A stretch of 64,000 nt of DNA from DASUPK01 sp963724665 (GCA_963724665.1 CAVRVH010000007.1:806001-870000), one strand, 5' to 3'. Numbered from the stretch's first letter, positions 53,305-62,201 are shown. Translations and numbers: made by a program. The notes: generated by a model from the sequence alone, not told the origin.

Positions 53305-54090
53305 CTACCCCTTTGCTCGGGACGTCACTTGAGTCCCGGACTCGCCTCGCAGGATCGCGGCTGCGTCCTCGAGGGCGCCGATCGCGGCCAGGTTCCCGCG
53401 CGTCTCAGCGAATCGGCAGGCGGCCTCGACCTTGGGCCCGATCGAGCCAGGATCCCAGGCCATCCCCCGTAACTCAGCGGCCGAGGACTCGCCCAGCGGC
53501 TTCGCCTCCGGCGTGCCCCAGCCGGTCGCGACGGCGGAGACGTCCGTGAGCAGGAGCAGCGCGTCGGCCGCGAGCTCGGAGGCGAGCAGCGCCGCGGCGA
53601 GATCCTTGTCGATCACGGCCTCCACTCCCGCCAGCCGTCCCTCGTCATCGCGGACTACGGGAATCCCGCCTCCCCCTACGCACACCACCAGGACGCCCGC
53701 TTCGAGCAGCAACCGGATCGTCGCCAGCTCCACGATGCCGCGGGGCTCAGGTGACGAGACGACCCGACGATAGCCCTCGCCGTCCGCTGCGATCGCCCAG
53801 CCCCGCTCGGCGCGCAGGCGCTCCGCTTCTCTGCGCTCGTACTGCGGGCCGATCGGTTTCGTCGGCCGGCGGAAGCCGGGGTCGTCGCGGTCGACCAGCA
53901 CTTGCGTGAGCAGCGTGGCGACGGGCCTCCCACCGAGCACGTTCTCCAGGCCTTGCTCGAGCAGGTAGCCGATCATCCCCTCACTCTCCGCTCCGAGGAC
54001 ATCCAGGGGATACGGCGGGACGTCCCTGTAGGCCTCACTCTGCAGCGCTAGCAGGCCGACCTGGGGGCCGTTGCCATGAGTGACGGATGC
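53305..54090 (-). pseudogene. arcC: Carbamate kinase, 5'-truncated
   Basis: The sequence from 54085 down reads V-T-H-G-N-G-P-Q-V-G-L-L, V-V-C-V-G-G-G-G-I-P-V, D-K-D-L-A-A, and G-S-I-G-P-K-V-E-A-A. These are carbamate kinase hallmarks. An in-frame TAA lies directly before it (54093-54091), and the first 40-50 residues (including the L-G-G-N-A-L segment) are absent. The first ATG available (53976) would give a 223-residue protein without the phosphate-binding part. It is read as a broken gene. In full-length form it makes ATP from carbamoyl phosphate. Confidence 0.8.
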
Positions 54091-54116
54091 TTACGACAGG
54101 GCGATCCGAGTCTGAA

Positions 54117-54386
54117 CTAGGGCGTCAACGCTGGGGGCCAAGGCTCAGCGGCCCGGACTTCGTAGTCCCCTTCCGGCAAGTGGTCCTTCACTCGGGCCTC
54201 TGCCGCCGCGGCCGTATCTGCATCGAGCACCGCTGACATTCGATGCCCTTCGTGTGCTTGCTCGACGGGTTCGGCGACGAACCTGATGTCCATGGGAGGC
54301 CCGACAGTTGGGATGAATGCGCGATTCAGGGCAATCCGGACTTGCTCCAGGTCCTCGCCCTCAATCGTCACCGCGAACGTCTGCAT
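54117..54386 (-). CDS. Small hypothetical protein (89 residues)
   Basis: The peptide starts M-Q-T-F-A-V-T-I-E-G-E-D-L-E-Q-V and has a single alpha-beta pattern with an acidic end (E-G-D-Y-E-V-R-A-A-E-P). Codon use fits with coding. Family not recognised. It lies just upstream of the broken carbamate kinase gene. Confidence 0.5.
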   Translation of the reverse strand: MQTFAVTIEGEDLEQVRIALNRAFIPTVGPPMDIRFVAEPVEQAHEGHRMSAVLDADTAAAAEARVKDHLPEGDYEVRAAEPWPPALTP

Positions 54387-54408
54387 GCGCCGAGTCTACG
54401 CTCGTGAT

Positions 54409-54741
54409 TCAAGGGCCTCCCGCAGCCCGGCGGCTTCGTGCCTCGCGGAAGGAACGCCCTAGCTCTTCAGTTTCGTCTTCTTCGTCTGCGAGCCCGGTGG
54501 CCCGCCCAGGGGGTGTGTAGACGGCCTCCACATTGAGCTTGAGCTTGCCGACGTCGGCCAGCTTCTCAATGCTGGCCTTGGTCAGCTTCAGCGTCGACAC
54601 CACCTGCTGCTTCGTGGTCGCGGTCAGGTCTTGGTCAGGCTTGGTGGGGCAACGGAGGGATCGACCTCCGTAGCCCTCACGGAGGCCGGTTGCGTGGGCG
54701 ACCACGATGCCGAGGCCGCAGGCCCGGCGTACGGTTGCCAC
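54409..54741 (-). pseudogene. Fragment of a secreted Ig-like protein
   Basis: The later part reads V-V-S-T-L-K-L-T-K-A-S-I-E-K-L-A-D-V-G-K-L-K-L-N-V-E-A-V-Y-T-P. This is the C-terminal Ig-like module common in surface proteins of this group and similar to the end of the 6.0-6.9 kb protein. The first part has no pattern and no signal peptide. It appears to be a remnant of a longer gene. Confidence 0.45.
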
Positions 54742-55119
54742 ATGAAGGGCAAGTACCTCAGCCTGACGAGCTTCAAACGTGACGGTACCGGCGTGTCCAC
54801 CCCCGTCTGGTTCGTGCAGGAGAACGGACGACTCTTCGTCAGAACCGACGGCAACTCATACAAGGTGAAGCGAATCGCTCACAACCCGTCGGTGACGATC
54901 GCGGAATGTGGTCCCTCAGGACGGCTTCGAGGCGGGCCGGTCGCTGCACGCGCCGAGATCCACAGCAATGGCGAGGCGGAACACGTGGACGAGTTGATGG
55001 CACGGAAGTACCGGCTCGACAAGATCCTGATCCTTCCGATCTATCGCGCGGTTCAGCGGATTCGCGGTCGGCCCACCGCCGAGGCGGATTCCGTCGTCGT
55101 GGCCATCACTCCGGAGTAA
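54742..55119 (+). CDS. PPOX-class F420-dependent oxidoreductase-like protein
   Basis: The 125-residue protein has G-K-Y-L-S-L-T-S-F-K-R-D-G-T-G-V-S-T-P-V-W-F and G-R-L-F-V-R-T-D, then K-R-I-A-H-N-P-S-V-T-I-A. This fits the pyridoxamine-oxidase-like fold family that uses F420 or FMN in actinobacteria. The start ATG is at 54742. The substrate is unknown. Confidence 0.85.
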   Translation: MKGKYLSLTSFKRDGTGVSTPVWFVQENGRLFVRTDGNSYKVKRIAHNPSVTIAECGPSGRLRGGPVAARAEIHSNGEAEHVDELMARKYRLDKILILPIYRAVQRIRGRPTAEADSVVVAITPE

Positions 55120-55138
55120 GTCGTCTCAAATGCAAACT

Positions 55139-55160
55139 GCCGCTTTTCGTCCAAAGCGGC
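55139..55160. repeat. Palindromic element, loop type B (copy 6), perfect
   Basis: GCCGCTTT, loop TCGTCC, AAAGCGGC: an 8-bp stem with no mismatch. It lies 19 bases after the PPOX stop codon, in the 160-base gap before carbonic anhydrase. Confidence 0.9.
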
Positions 55161-55279
55161 TATTCGGGGAGTCCCTGTCCGAGCAGCCAAGACTTCCGCT
55201 TTCACGCGAATGCGAGCGTAAGCGCCATGGGTCTAGTCTCGATTTGGGGCGATTGGGCTTGCCTCCTGCTTCGAGCTCC

Positions 55280-55819
55280 TCAGCCGCTGACGGGGACGAC
55301 GGTCTCCACCAGGCCAGTGACCACGTCGTAGACATGCCCGGACACTGCGACCCGCGCGGAGATCGGAGGCGCAGATCGGAGTCGCTCGACGTCGCGGGTG
55401 ACGGTCGCCGCGGGGTCGAGGACGGCGTGCTCGCACAGGGTCGATTCTTCGGCACCGATCCGCTCGGCGTAGCGGTGGCGGAAGGTGTCGTCGGCGAGCG
55501 CTCCGGATCCGCACTGAGTGTGGTGGATCACGGCGGCCTCGAACAGGGGGCCGTCGGGCAGTGCGTTCTCGGCGAGTTGGCCGATGAAGGCGACATCGTT
55601 GATCACCTCCGGGGTGACCCGCCCACCGACGTTGCGGACGACGATCGCGTCGCTGAGGTCGAGGCCGAGGAAGTGCGCAGGGTCGACGCGCGGGTCAAGA
55701 CACGTGATTACGAACAGGCGCAGGTTGGGGAAGACCACGGCACCCTCATGGCCCCCCGCGGCGGCGAAGGCGCGGTTGCGCTCGAGCGCGGGCTCGATGT
55801 TGGGTTGCTGGTTGTTCAT
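55280..55819 (-). CDS. Beta-class carbonic anhydrase
   Basis: The 179-residue protein has the zinc-binding C-L-D-P-R (Cys and the Asp-Arg dyad) near 40, and H-H-T-Q-C-G near 99 with the His and second Cys. Together these give the Cys-His-Cys site. It interconverts CO2 and bicarbonate. Its ATG overlaps the stop of a small SnoaL remnant. Confidence 0.92.
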   Translation of the reverse strand: MNNQQPNIEPALERNRAFAAAGGHEGAVVFPNLRLFVITCLDPRVDPAHFLGLDLSDAIVVRNVGGRVTPEVINDVAFIGQLAENALPDGPLFEAAVIHHTQCGSGALADDTFRHRYAERIGAEESTLCEHAVLDPAATVTRDVERLRSAPPISARVAVSGHVYDVVTGLVETVVPVSG

Positions 55820-55941
55820 TTCTGCTTTCTCCTGTTGTTAGGAGTGGGGTCAGCTGCGCGCGACGGCGGTGGCTCGTCCTCGAAGGCGGCGAAGAACCTT
55901 CGGACCGCCTCGTTGCGCACCTCGACGTTCTCCTGCGACAT
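55816..55941 (-). pseudogene. SnoaL-like remnant (41 codons)
   Basis: The fragment starts M-S-Q-E-N-V-E-V-R-N-E-A-V-R-R-F-F-A-A-F-E, the typical opening, but ends after 41 residues at a stop that overlaps the carbonic anhydrase start (ATGA). The rest of the domain is missing. It lies 3 bases behind SnoaL-like protein 5. Confidence 0.6.
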
Positions 55942-55944
55942 CGC

Positions 55945-56397
55945 CTACTCCCGACAGCCGGCGGCTTCGAGGGCTTCGGCGCGATCCTCGTAGTAGTCCA
56001 TGCGGGTGAGCAGTGCTCCCCCCACTGTCCAGACTTGTGCATAGGACCAAGCAAATTCGAGGTGGGTTGTGCGTCCAATGACACGCTGGCTGATCAGGTG
56101 GACGACCCTGTCGCCGCCGTCGAGCAGCCCTTCATGTTCGTAGCCGACGGTTTCCCACGCCTCGTTGAACTCCCGCAACGTTCGCCGCCAGGCTTCGTGT
56201 CCCCTGAAGACTTCACCAGATCTCGGCAGGTCTTGGCGCGCGTGAAGTCGAACACGATGTCCCGGCGCATATCGAGCGTAGACAGCGTTCCAGTCACGCC
56301 GCTCAGTGGCGTTGATCACGGCTTGAACCACCTCGACGTTCTCCTCCGAAGAGCCGCGCCTTGTCGTACTCGGGATCGGCCGGCACGAGCACGTCAC
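55945..56397 (-). CDS. SnoaL-like protein 5, altered start region
   Basis: The body S-S-E-E-N-V-E-V-V-Q-A-V-I-N-A-T-E-R-R-D-W matches the group, as does R-M-D-Y-Y-E-D-R-A-E-A-L-E-A-A-G. The usual initiator Met before S-E-E-N is missing. The frame opens upstream in sequence from a different gene, with GTG at 56397. It may be translated with 14 foreign residues at its start, or not at all. Confidence 0.65.
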   Translation of the reverse strand: MTCSCRPIPSTTRRGSSEENVEVVQAVINATERRDWNAVYARYAPGHRVRLHARQDLPRSGEVFRGHEAWRRTLREFNEAWETVGYEHEGLLDGGDRVVHLISQRVIGRTTHLEFAWSYAQVWTVGGALLTRMDYYEDRAEALEAAGCRE

Positions 56398-56440
56398 CCA
56401 CGAGCGATCCCTTGAGCTGTTCCAGATCCGGAGCCGTCAT
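56348..56440 (-). pseudogene. 5' end of an FAD-binding oxidoreductase, cut off
   Basis: ATG 56440 opens M-T-A-P-D-L-E-Q-L-K-G-S-L-V-G-D-V-L-V-P-A-D-P-E-Y-D-K-A-R. This resembles the start of berberine-bridge-type FAD-linked oxidoreductases. It then breaks into the SnoaL gene in another frame after about 31 codons. A deletion joined the start of one gene to the start of another. Confidence 0.55.
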
Positions 56441-56523
56441 CTCACCCTATGCCCTCGAACTGGGCCTTGACTTAGGGGGACAGCTCCGAAGAGACTCAGC
56501 CCGTACCCAACGGGAGAGCACCG

Positions 56524-59337
56524 ATGGTGCGACTTAGGCGGCTGACCGCCCCGTATACGCCGACGGTTCAGGGAGCAATCCTGCACCTGCTCGTGTTCGT
56601 GCTGGCCGCGCTCGGCGCTGTGGCGCTCTCCAACGACTTGGCCCCCCATTGGCGGCGTGTGATGTGGGGGGTTGTCATCACGATCATCCTGATCCGGTTC
56701 TTACCGCTAGGCCGCTGGCTTGGCGGGTTTGGCCGCGTCGTTGAGATCATCTTCGGCGTCGTCGCCCTCGTCGTCGTCCCCGTGTTCGTGCTGCTGGCGA
56801 TTGACGCAGGGCTCGCGCACCTTGGCTTCCACGATCGTGTCGGCCCACTTGTAGGGCTCCTCATCGGGGGCATCATCCTCATGCTCGCCGGCCGGGTCGT
56901 CCTCGAGCCGATCTGGACCGGACACGAGTTTCCGGAACCGTGGGTGCTCGCCTTTGCCTGCGCGTTGATCCTGACGGTCGTGCCGGGCGTCGTCATCGCA
57001 GCCCTGGGGCAGCTCAACGGAGATGGCGCGACTCTCGATCAGCGCCAGCAGGTGTCTCAGCTGGACGTCGTGGTGCTGCGCTCCGACGCTGTCCCCGCCG
57101 ACGAAGCGCGGGCGAACACCCCGCTGGGCGACTGGCGGATCAATACGTGGACGGGCCAGGTGAAGGGCGGCCAGATCATCTGGGCGGGCGGGGAGCCACC
57201 GCGGCTCAACGGCCAGGTCAACGCCGACCGCGTCCTCCTGCTCCTGCCACCGGCGACAGAAAACGACGCCCAAGCGCGCTGGATGGCCCTAGCCGACCGC
57301 GCGGAGCCCCGCGCGACTCCTACCTATGCGCTCCTCCAGAGCCCGGACGAGAAGCAGCTCGATGCCTGGCGCCGACCGCTCAGCGGAGTTGCCGGCCGCG
57401 CCGGCGATGCTCTGCCGCGTGCTGACCTTGGGAGCCCTGCCGCCACGGAGGCGCAGCTCGGCCTGCGCGCGGTGACCGAGTCGCCGACGGCGGCCGCCGA
57501 CCTTGCGCTTGCCACCGCCCACCGGCCACTCCTGCGATTCGACACGCACGAGCCGGTCCCGACGCCGCTCGACGTCGACGAACTCTTCAACCACGAAGAC
57601 TTTGCGATGTGCGAGGGCGGCCAGAAGATCCACTCGCGGTGCGTGAAGATCAAGGGCGGGGACGAGCTGCAGAGCGGCTTCAACCACCTGTCTTTCGACA
57701 GCCACACGCTCGCGACCGACGACGTCCATAGCCGCATCTACGTCCATGTCTCGCACGTCTCTCCCGACACCGGTCCGGAGGCCGCCGCCGACACCAGCAA
57801 CAAAGGCCTGATCTACCTCGACTATTGGTGGTACCTGCCCGACAACCCGGCGCACTCGGGCAGCGGGGCGTTCTGCGGACCGGGATTCAACATTGGCGGC
57901 GCCACCTGCTTCGACCACCAGTCCGACTGGGAGGGCGTCACCGTCATCCTCGATGGCAACGACCCGGAGGGTCAACCGGTGGCCGTCAACTATGCCGAGC
58001 ACGATGGCACTGTCCGCTACAGCTGGGCGGCTCTGCAACAGCTGTGGAGTCAGACAGGCGTCGAGGGCGGGGCGCCTCCGGACGAGCTTGCGATCCGCCC
58101 GCTCGTGTTCTCCGCCCGCGGCACGCACGCCTCTTACCCGGTGGCGTGCGACAAGCGTTCGTGCCCTCGCAACGCGGTGCCGGGAATCCGCGACACGTCG
58201 GCTCTCCAGGACAACCCGCACAACGGCAACGTCCCATGGTTAGGGAACGTCGATAGCGGCTGCGGCGGCAGCTGCGTCGTCGCCCTGCCCACCCGGCGCG
58301 GGGGCGCCGAGCCCGAGGGCTGGAACGCGTGGGGCGGCGAGTGGGGCACGGCCAACTGCGTGTGGGGCGCCTTCTGCTCGTCCGCGCATCCACCGCACTC
58401 CCCCGGGAAGCAGGGGCGCTACCAGCACCCCTGGTGCACGAATGGCGTGTTCGATTACGACGGTTCGCACTACAGCGGGCCGAATCCGGTTCCTCCGTGC
58501 GTCGCCGAGACGGTTTCCACGGGCGCGGTCGTCTCCGGCAAGAAACTGCTCGCACTCGGTGACTCGTACTCCTCCGGCGAGGGCGCGGGTGACTACGAGC
58601 CTGGAACCGACACTGCCGACAACAGCTGCCACAGATCCCGAAACGCCTGGCCGACGCTCCTGGCCGAGCAGCGGCACCTCAAAACGCTGCCATCGCTGGC
58701 CTGCAGCGGCGCGATAGTGGTCGACGTCCTTGCCGGACGCCCAACCGGCGAAGCTGAGCGACGCCTCAGCCAAGTCGGACGCATCCACGGCGATCCTGAT
58801 CTCATCACGATCACGATCGGTGGCAATGACATCGGCTTCGCCAAGGTCCTCGCGGACTGCATCGAGCACAACTGCATTCGCGACTACCACCGCCCGTCCG
58901 GCGATCTTCTCGACGCAGCGATCGACGACCTCGCCCGCCAGCTGCCCAGCGTGTATCGGACCATCCAGGCGGCCGCGCCGCGGGCGCGGATCGTGGTCGT
59001 CGACTACCCCAAGCTGTTCCCGGACAGCGACCCGCAGCACCCCACCCCCAACTGCGCCGCCGGCTCGCTCATCACGCCGGCCGAGGGCAACTACCTCAAC
59101 CGCGAGGGGCAGCGTGCCGACGTCGCGATCCTCGACGCCGCCCGCCAGTCCGGAGTGAGCAGCATCGACGTGTCCACCGCGCTCCAGGGCGGTGAGCTCA
59201 CGTGCTCGGGCCCGCAGTTCATCAACCACGTCGACCCGCGACTCCAGCTCTTCAAGGCTTCGTTTCACCCCAATGCGGACGGACAGGAACGGATTGCCGC
59301 GGCCGTCACCAACGGCCTGGCCGCACTCAACGGCTGA
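56524..59337 (+). CDS. Large membrane protein: N-terminal TM bundle, Vps62-like region, C-terminal SGNH esterase
   Basis: The 937-residue protein has four to five membrane segments in the first 175 residues. A long extracytoplasmic region contains F-D-H-Q-S-D-W-E-G near 463, like the Vps62-type domain at 10.7 kb. A C-terminal SGNH hydrolase starts near 670. Catalytic blocks are L-G-D-S-Y-S-S-G-E-G near 679 (Ser), I-G-G-N-D-I-G-F (Gly/Asn), and S-F-H-P-N-A-D-G-Q near 915 (His). These resemble secreted actinobacterial lipases. This three-part combination is not one I know. The M19 dipeptidase gene follows after 4 bases. Confidence 0.8.
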   Translation: MVRLRRLTAPYTPTVQGAILHLLVFVLAALGAVALSNDLAPHWRRVMWGVVITIILIRFLPLGRWLGGFGRVVEIIFGVVALVVVPVFVLLAIDAGLAHLGFHDRVGPLVGLLIGGIILMLAGRVVLEPIWTGHEFPEPWVLAFACALILTVVPGVVIAALGQLNGDGATLDQRQQVSQLDVVVLRSDAVPADEARANTPLGDWRINTWTGQVKGGQIIWAGGEPPRLNGQVNADRVLLLLPPATENDAQARWMALADRAEPRATPTYALLQSPDEKQLDAWRRPLSGVAGRAGDALPRADLGSPAATEAQLGLRAVTESPTAAADLALATAHRPLLRFDTHEPVPTPLDVDELFNHEDFAMCEGGQKIHSRCVKIKGGDELQSGFNHLSFDSHTLATDDVHSRIYVHVSHVSPDTGPEAAADTSNKGLIYLDYWWYLPDNPAHSGSGAFCGPGFNIGGATCFDHQSDWEGVTVILDGNDPEGQPVAVNYAEHDGTVRYSWAALQQLWSQTGVEGGAPPDELAIRPLVFSARGTHASYPVACDKRSCPRNAVPGIRDTSALQDNPHNGNVPWLGNVDSGCGGSCVVALPTRRGGAEPEGWNAWGGEWGTANCVWGAFCSSAHPPHSPGKQGRYQHPWCTNGVFDYDGSHYSGPNPVPPCVAETVSTGAVVSGKKLLALGDSYSSGEGAGDYEPGTDTADNSCHRSRNAWPTLLAEQRHLKTLPSLACSGAIVVDVLAGRPTGEAERRLSQVGRIHGDPDLITITIGGNDIGFAKVLADCIEHNCIRDYHRPSGDLLDAAIDDLARQLPSVYRTIQAAAPRARIVVVDYPKLFPDSDPQHPTPNCAAGSLITPAEGNYLNREGQRADVAILDAARQSGVSSIDVSTALQGGELTCSGPQFINHVDPRLQLFKASFHPNADGQERIAAAVTNGLAALNG

Positions 59338-59341
59338 CGAG

Positions 59342-60640
59342 ATGGCCGCCGACCAGACCCCGCGCATGGACACGGCGATCGCCGACCTCCACTGCCACTA
59401 CCCGATGCACCTGCCCGAGGCGGCGAGCGAGCCCGACCGCTCGATCCGCGGCGTGCCATTCGCCGGGATGGAGTCGTTCGACCCCGACCCGTCGCCTGTG
59501 CGCCGTCTGCGCATGCGGGCCGCGTGGGTCGACCGGCTGCGCGCGTGGCTGCTGAAGCGCGCGGCCGAGAAGATCAACTACCCCGGCCACGGCACCGGAG
59601 CCCAGCCCGGCGAGCCCGAGTGGCGGGTCAGCCTCAAGCGGCTACGGCGCGGGAACGTGCGCTTCGTTTTCTCGGTGCTGTACCAGCCCTTCGCCGAGCT
59701 CGACTTCGGCAAGTGGCCCGAAGGACGGCCTGAGGACGGCTACTTCCGTGCTCTCAGCGACCAGCTCACGGCGGTCGAAGCGGATCTGGCGAAACTCGAC
59801 CGGGAGGGCGAGCTCCACCGGATCATCCGCTCGGGCGCGGATCTGCAGGCGGCGCGTGAGGGCGGCCAGACCGCCTTCCTGCATTGCGTCGAGGGTGGCT
59901 TCCACCTGGGCGACAGCACCACGGACGTGCGGCGGAACGTCGGCCTGCTCGCCGATGCCGGGGTCGTCTATATCACCCTGGCGCACCTCTTCTTCCGCCG
60001 GATGGCGAAGAACGCAAACGCCCTGCCGTTCCTCAAGGACTGGATGTACCGGCTGCTCTTCTGGCAGTTGGGTCCCGACGTGACCAAGCTCGGCCGCGCC
60101 GCGATCGAGGAGATGTACGAGCGGCGGATCCTGATCGACATCAGCCACATGCGCGAGGATGCAATCGCGAAGACCCTTGATCTACTCGGGGAGCTGGACC
60201 GGGAATCGGGTCGGACGCCGTCGGACTACCCCGTGATCGCCACCCACGCCGCGTTCAGGTTCGGCAACCAACGCTACAACCTGACGCCTGCGACGATCCG
60301 GCGGATCGCCGATCGCGGAGGCGTGATCGGGCTGATCTTCGCCCAGCACCAGATCAACGAACGCCTCTACGAGGGCGAGACGAAGACGCTCGAGGAGTCG
60401 CTGCCGATCCTGAAGCGCCACGTCGACGAGATCCGACGGCACGGCGGCCACGAGGTACTGGCGATCGGCTCAGACTTCGACGGCTTCATCAAGCCCACCC
60501 TCGGCGGCTTCGACCACATCGATGATCTCGCCAAGCTCGGCGAGCACCTCGACGAGCTCTGCCCCGACCATGGCCAAGGCTTCCTCTCGGGGAACGCGCT
60601 CAGGGTGCTGGAGACCACATTCGCGGGGCGCGAGCGCTAG
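59342..60640 (+). CDS. Membrane dipeptidase, peptidase family M19
   Basis: The 432-residue protein has the zinc motif D-L-H-C-H-Y near residue 15, later H-C-V-E-G-G, D-I-S-H-M, A-T-H-A-A and I-G-S-D-F-D-G. These are M19 (renal-dipeptidase) landmarks. It may cut dipeptides, including D-amino acid forms from the wall. It starts 4 bases after the Vps62-SGNH gene, so they are likely co-transcribed. Confidence 0.88.
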   Translation: MAADQTPRMDTAIADLHCHYPMHLPEAASEPDRSIRGVPFAGMESFDPDPSPVRRLRMRAAWVDRLRAWLLKRAAEKINYPGHGTGAQPGEPEWRVSLKRLRRGNVRFVFSVLYQPFAELDFGKWPEGRPEDGYFRALSDQLTAVEADLAKLDREGELHRIIRSGADLQAAREGGQTAFLHCVEGGFHLGDSTTDVRRNVGLLADAGVVYITLAHLFFRRMAKNANALPFLKDWMYRLLFWQLGPDVTKLGRAAIEEMYERRILIDISHMREDAIAKTLDLLGELDRESGRTPSDYPVIATHAAFRFGNQRYNLTPATIRRIADRGGVIGLIFAQHQINERLYEGETKTLEESLPILKRHVDEIRRHGGHEVLAIGSDFDGFIKPTLGGFDHIDDLAKLGEHLDELCPDHGQGFLSGNALRVLETTFAGRER

Positions 60641-60901
60641 CCCGAGGCAGCGTCGACGTCGTCCGCGTCGACGCAGCGGGCGATCGCCGGGGCGCCGGTC
60701 GATCAGCAGGTTGAAGCCATCGCCCACGCAGTATCTCTCGGCGGAGTGCTGCTTTCCATGCAAAGCAGCGGTGCCCGGCCTTCCAGGTGTTTGGTCTCTT
60801 CCTAAGGTTCTGGCGCTGCCGCCTCTCGTGGTGGGAACCTCCGGCCGCGAGGTGCTGCTCGCGAGCGCGCGCTGGTCGATCAGCTGCGCAACCATCTGCT
60901 T
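60641..60901. other. Intergenic region, 261 bases
   Basis: The gap lies between the M19 gene and the GNAT-AAA gene, both on the plus strand. It holds one perfect type A palindrome at 60748-60769. Nothing else can be named; no clear promoter is visible. Confidence 0.5.
60748..60769. repeat. Palindromic element, loop type A (copy 7), perfect
   Basis: GCTGCTTT, loop CCATGC, AAAGCAGC: an 8-bp stem with no mismatch. Confidence 0.9.
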
Positions 60902-62182
60902 GTGACGAAAGCGACGATCAGGGACTACGAGCCGGGCGACCTCGGTCGGGTCCTGGATCTGTGGGGTCGCGCCGACGAGTCCGGGGAGGCCGGTGGGCTG
61001 ACCCTCGACCAGGCCGTCGATCTGATGAGCTCGGGCCCCTCCGCCACCGTCGTCGCGGAAATCGAAGGCGACATCGTGGGCAGTGTGATCGGGAGCTCCT
61101 CCGCGGCAATCGGCTGGGTGCATCGCCTCACCCTGCTGCCCGGGCTCTCCGAGGAGACAACGATCGCCGATGGGCTACTCGCCCGGATCGAACAGTTGCT
61201 TGCCGGGCGGGGAGCGCGACGCTTGGGCGCGCTCGTGACCGACAGCGAACGAGGCCGCAAGCACCTCGAGCGCTGGGACTACCGGCCCAGCGACGTCGGC
61301 TATCTGGAGCGCTCGGTCACCGCGACCACATCGGTCCCAACCGACCTCGCGGCGGTCTGGGGACGGACGATCAACCCGGGTCTCTGGAGCGAGCTGAAGG
61401 GCCTCGAGGACGCCAAGCAGATCATCGAGCGCCGGGTGATTCTGCCGCTCGAGGAGCCGGCGCTCGCCTCCCGGCACTCGGTCGCGCCACCGCGCGCCAT
61501 AGTCCTCTTCGGTCCACCTGGGACCGGCAAGACGACGTTCGCCAAGGGCATCGCCTCGCGGCTCGGCTGGCCCTTCGTGGAGATCCAACCCAGTGAGGTG
61601 GCCGAGGAAGGAGCCGACCGCACCGCGAGCATGCTCGCCGCGGCTTTCGACCGCATCCTCGAGCTGAGTGCGGCCGTCGTGTTCGTCGACGAGGTCGAAG
61701 ACTTGGCGTCGGACCGTCATGCGGAGCGCCGGGTCAGCCCAAGCGTGACCAACGAGTTCCTGAAGCAGATACCGAGGCTCCGCGAGGCCCCGGAGCACCT
61801 GCTGGTCTGCGCGACGAACTGGGTCGGCCGACTCGACCCGGCCTTTCTTCGGCCGGGGCGGTTCGACTACGTCCTCCCGGTCGGCCCGCCGGACCCTGCC
61901 GCGCGGCAGGCCATCTGGGGTCGCTACTGCGACGAGATAACCGACCGTCGCATCGATTTGTCCGCGCTGGTGAAGGCAAGCGACTTCTTCACACCGGCGG
62001 ATATCGAGTTTGCTGCCCGCAAAGCGGCGCAGGCGGCTTTCGAGCGCGAGCACTTCGGCCAGGGCAGCCATCGAGCCACCACCGATGACTTCCTTGCCGC
62101 GATCACCCAGACGAGACCCAGCCTGTCGAGAGCGCTCGTGGACCGCTTCGAGGACGACACAGACCGCTTCGCCCGGTACTGA
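60902..62182 (+). CDS. GNAT acetyltransferase-like domain fused to AAA ATPase
   Basis: The 426-residue protein (GTG start) has a GNAT-type region at about 5-145 (I-R-D-Y-E-P-G-D-L-G-R-V at the start, V-V-A-E-I-E-G-D-I-V-G-S-V-I-G, and V-H-R-L-T-L-L-P). An AAA module follows, with Walker A G-P-P-G-T-G-K-T-T near 204, Walker B V-V-F-V-D-E-V-E-D, and R-P-G-R-F-D as the arginine finger region. The AAA part is like that of CDC48/FtsH and spastin-type proteins. No protease or zinc motif follows. The GNAT acetyl-CoA loop (Q/R-x-x-G-x-A) appears weak. Function is unknown. Confidence 0.8.
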   Translation: MTKATIRDYEPGDLGRVLDLWGRADESGEAGGLTLDQAVDLMSSGPSATVVAEIEGDIVGSVIGSSSAAIGWVHRLTLLPGLSEETTIADGLLARIEQLLAGRGARRLGALVTDSERGRKHLERWDYRPSDVGYLERSVTATTSVPTDLAAVWGRTINPGLWSELKGLEDAKQIIERRVILPLEEPALASRHSVAPPRAIVLFGPPGTGKTTFAKGIASRLGWPFVEIQPSEVAEEGADRTASMLAAAFDRILELSAAVVFVDEVEDLASDRHAERRVSPSVTNEFLKQIPRLREAPEHLLVCATNWVGRLDPAFLRPGRFDYVLPVGPPDPAARQAIWGRYCDEITDRRIDLSALVKASDFFTPADIEFAARKAAQAAFEREHFGQGSHRATTDDFLAAITQTRPSLSRALVDRFEDDTDRFARY

Positions 62183-62201
62183 TGTGGCCCGCGACTGCAA
62201 A

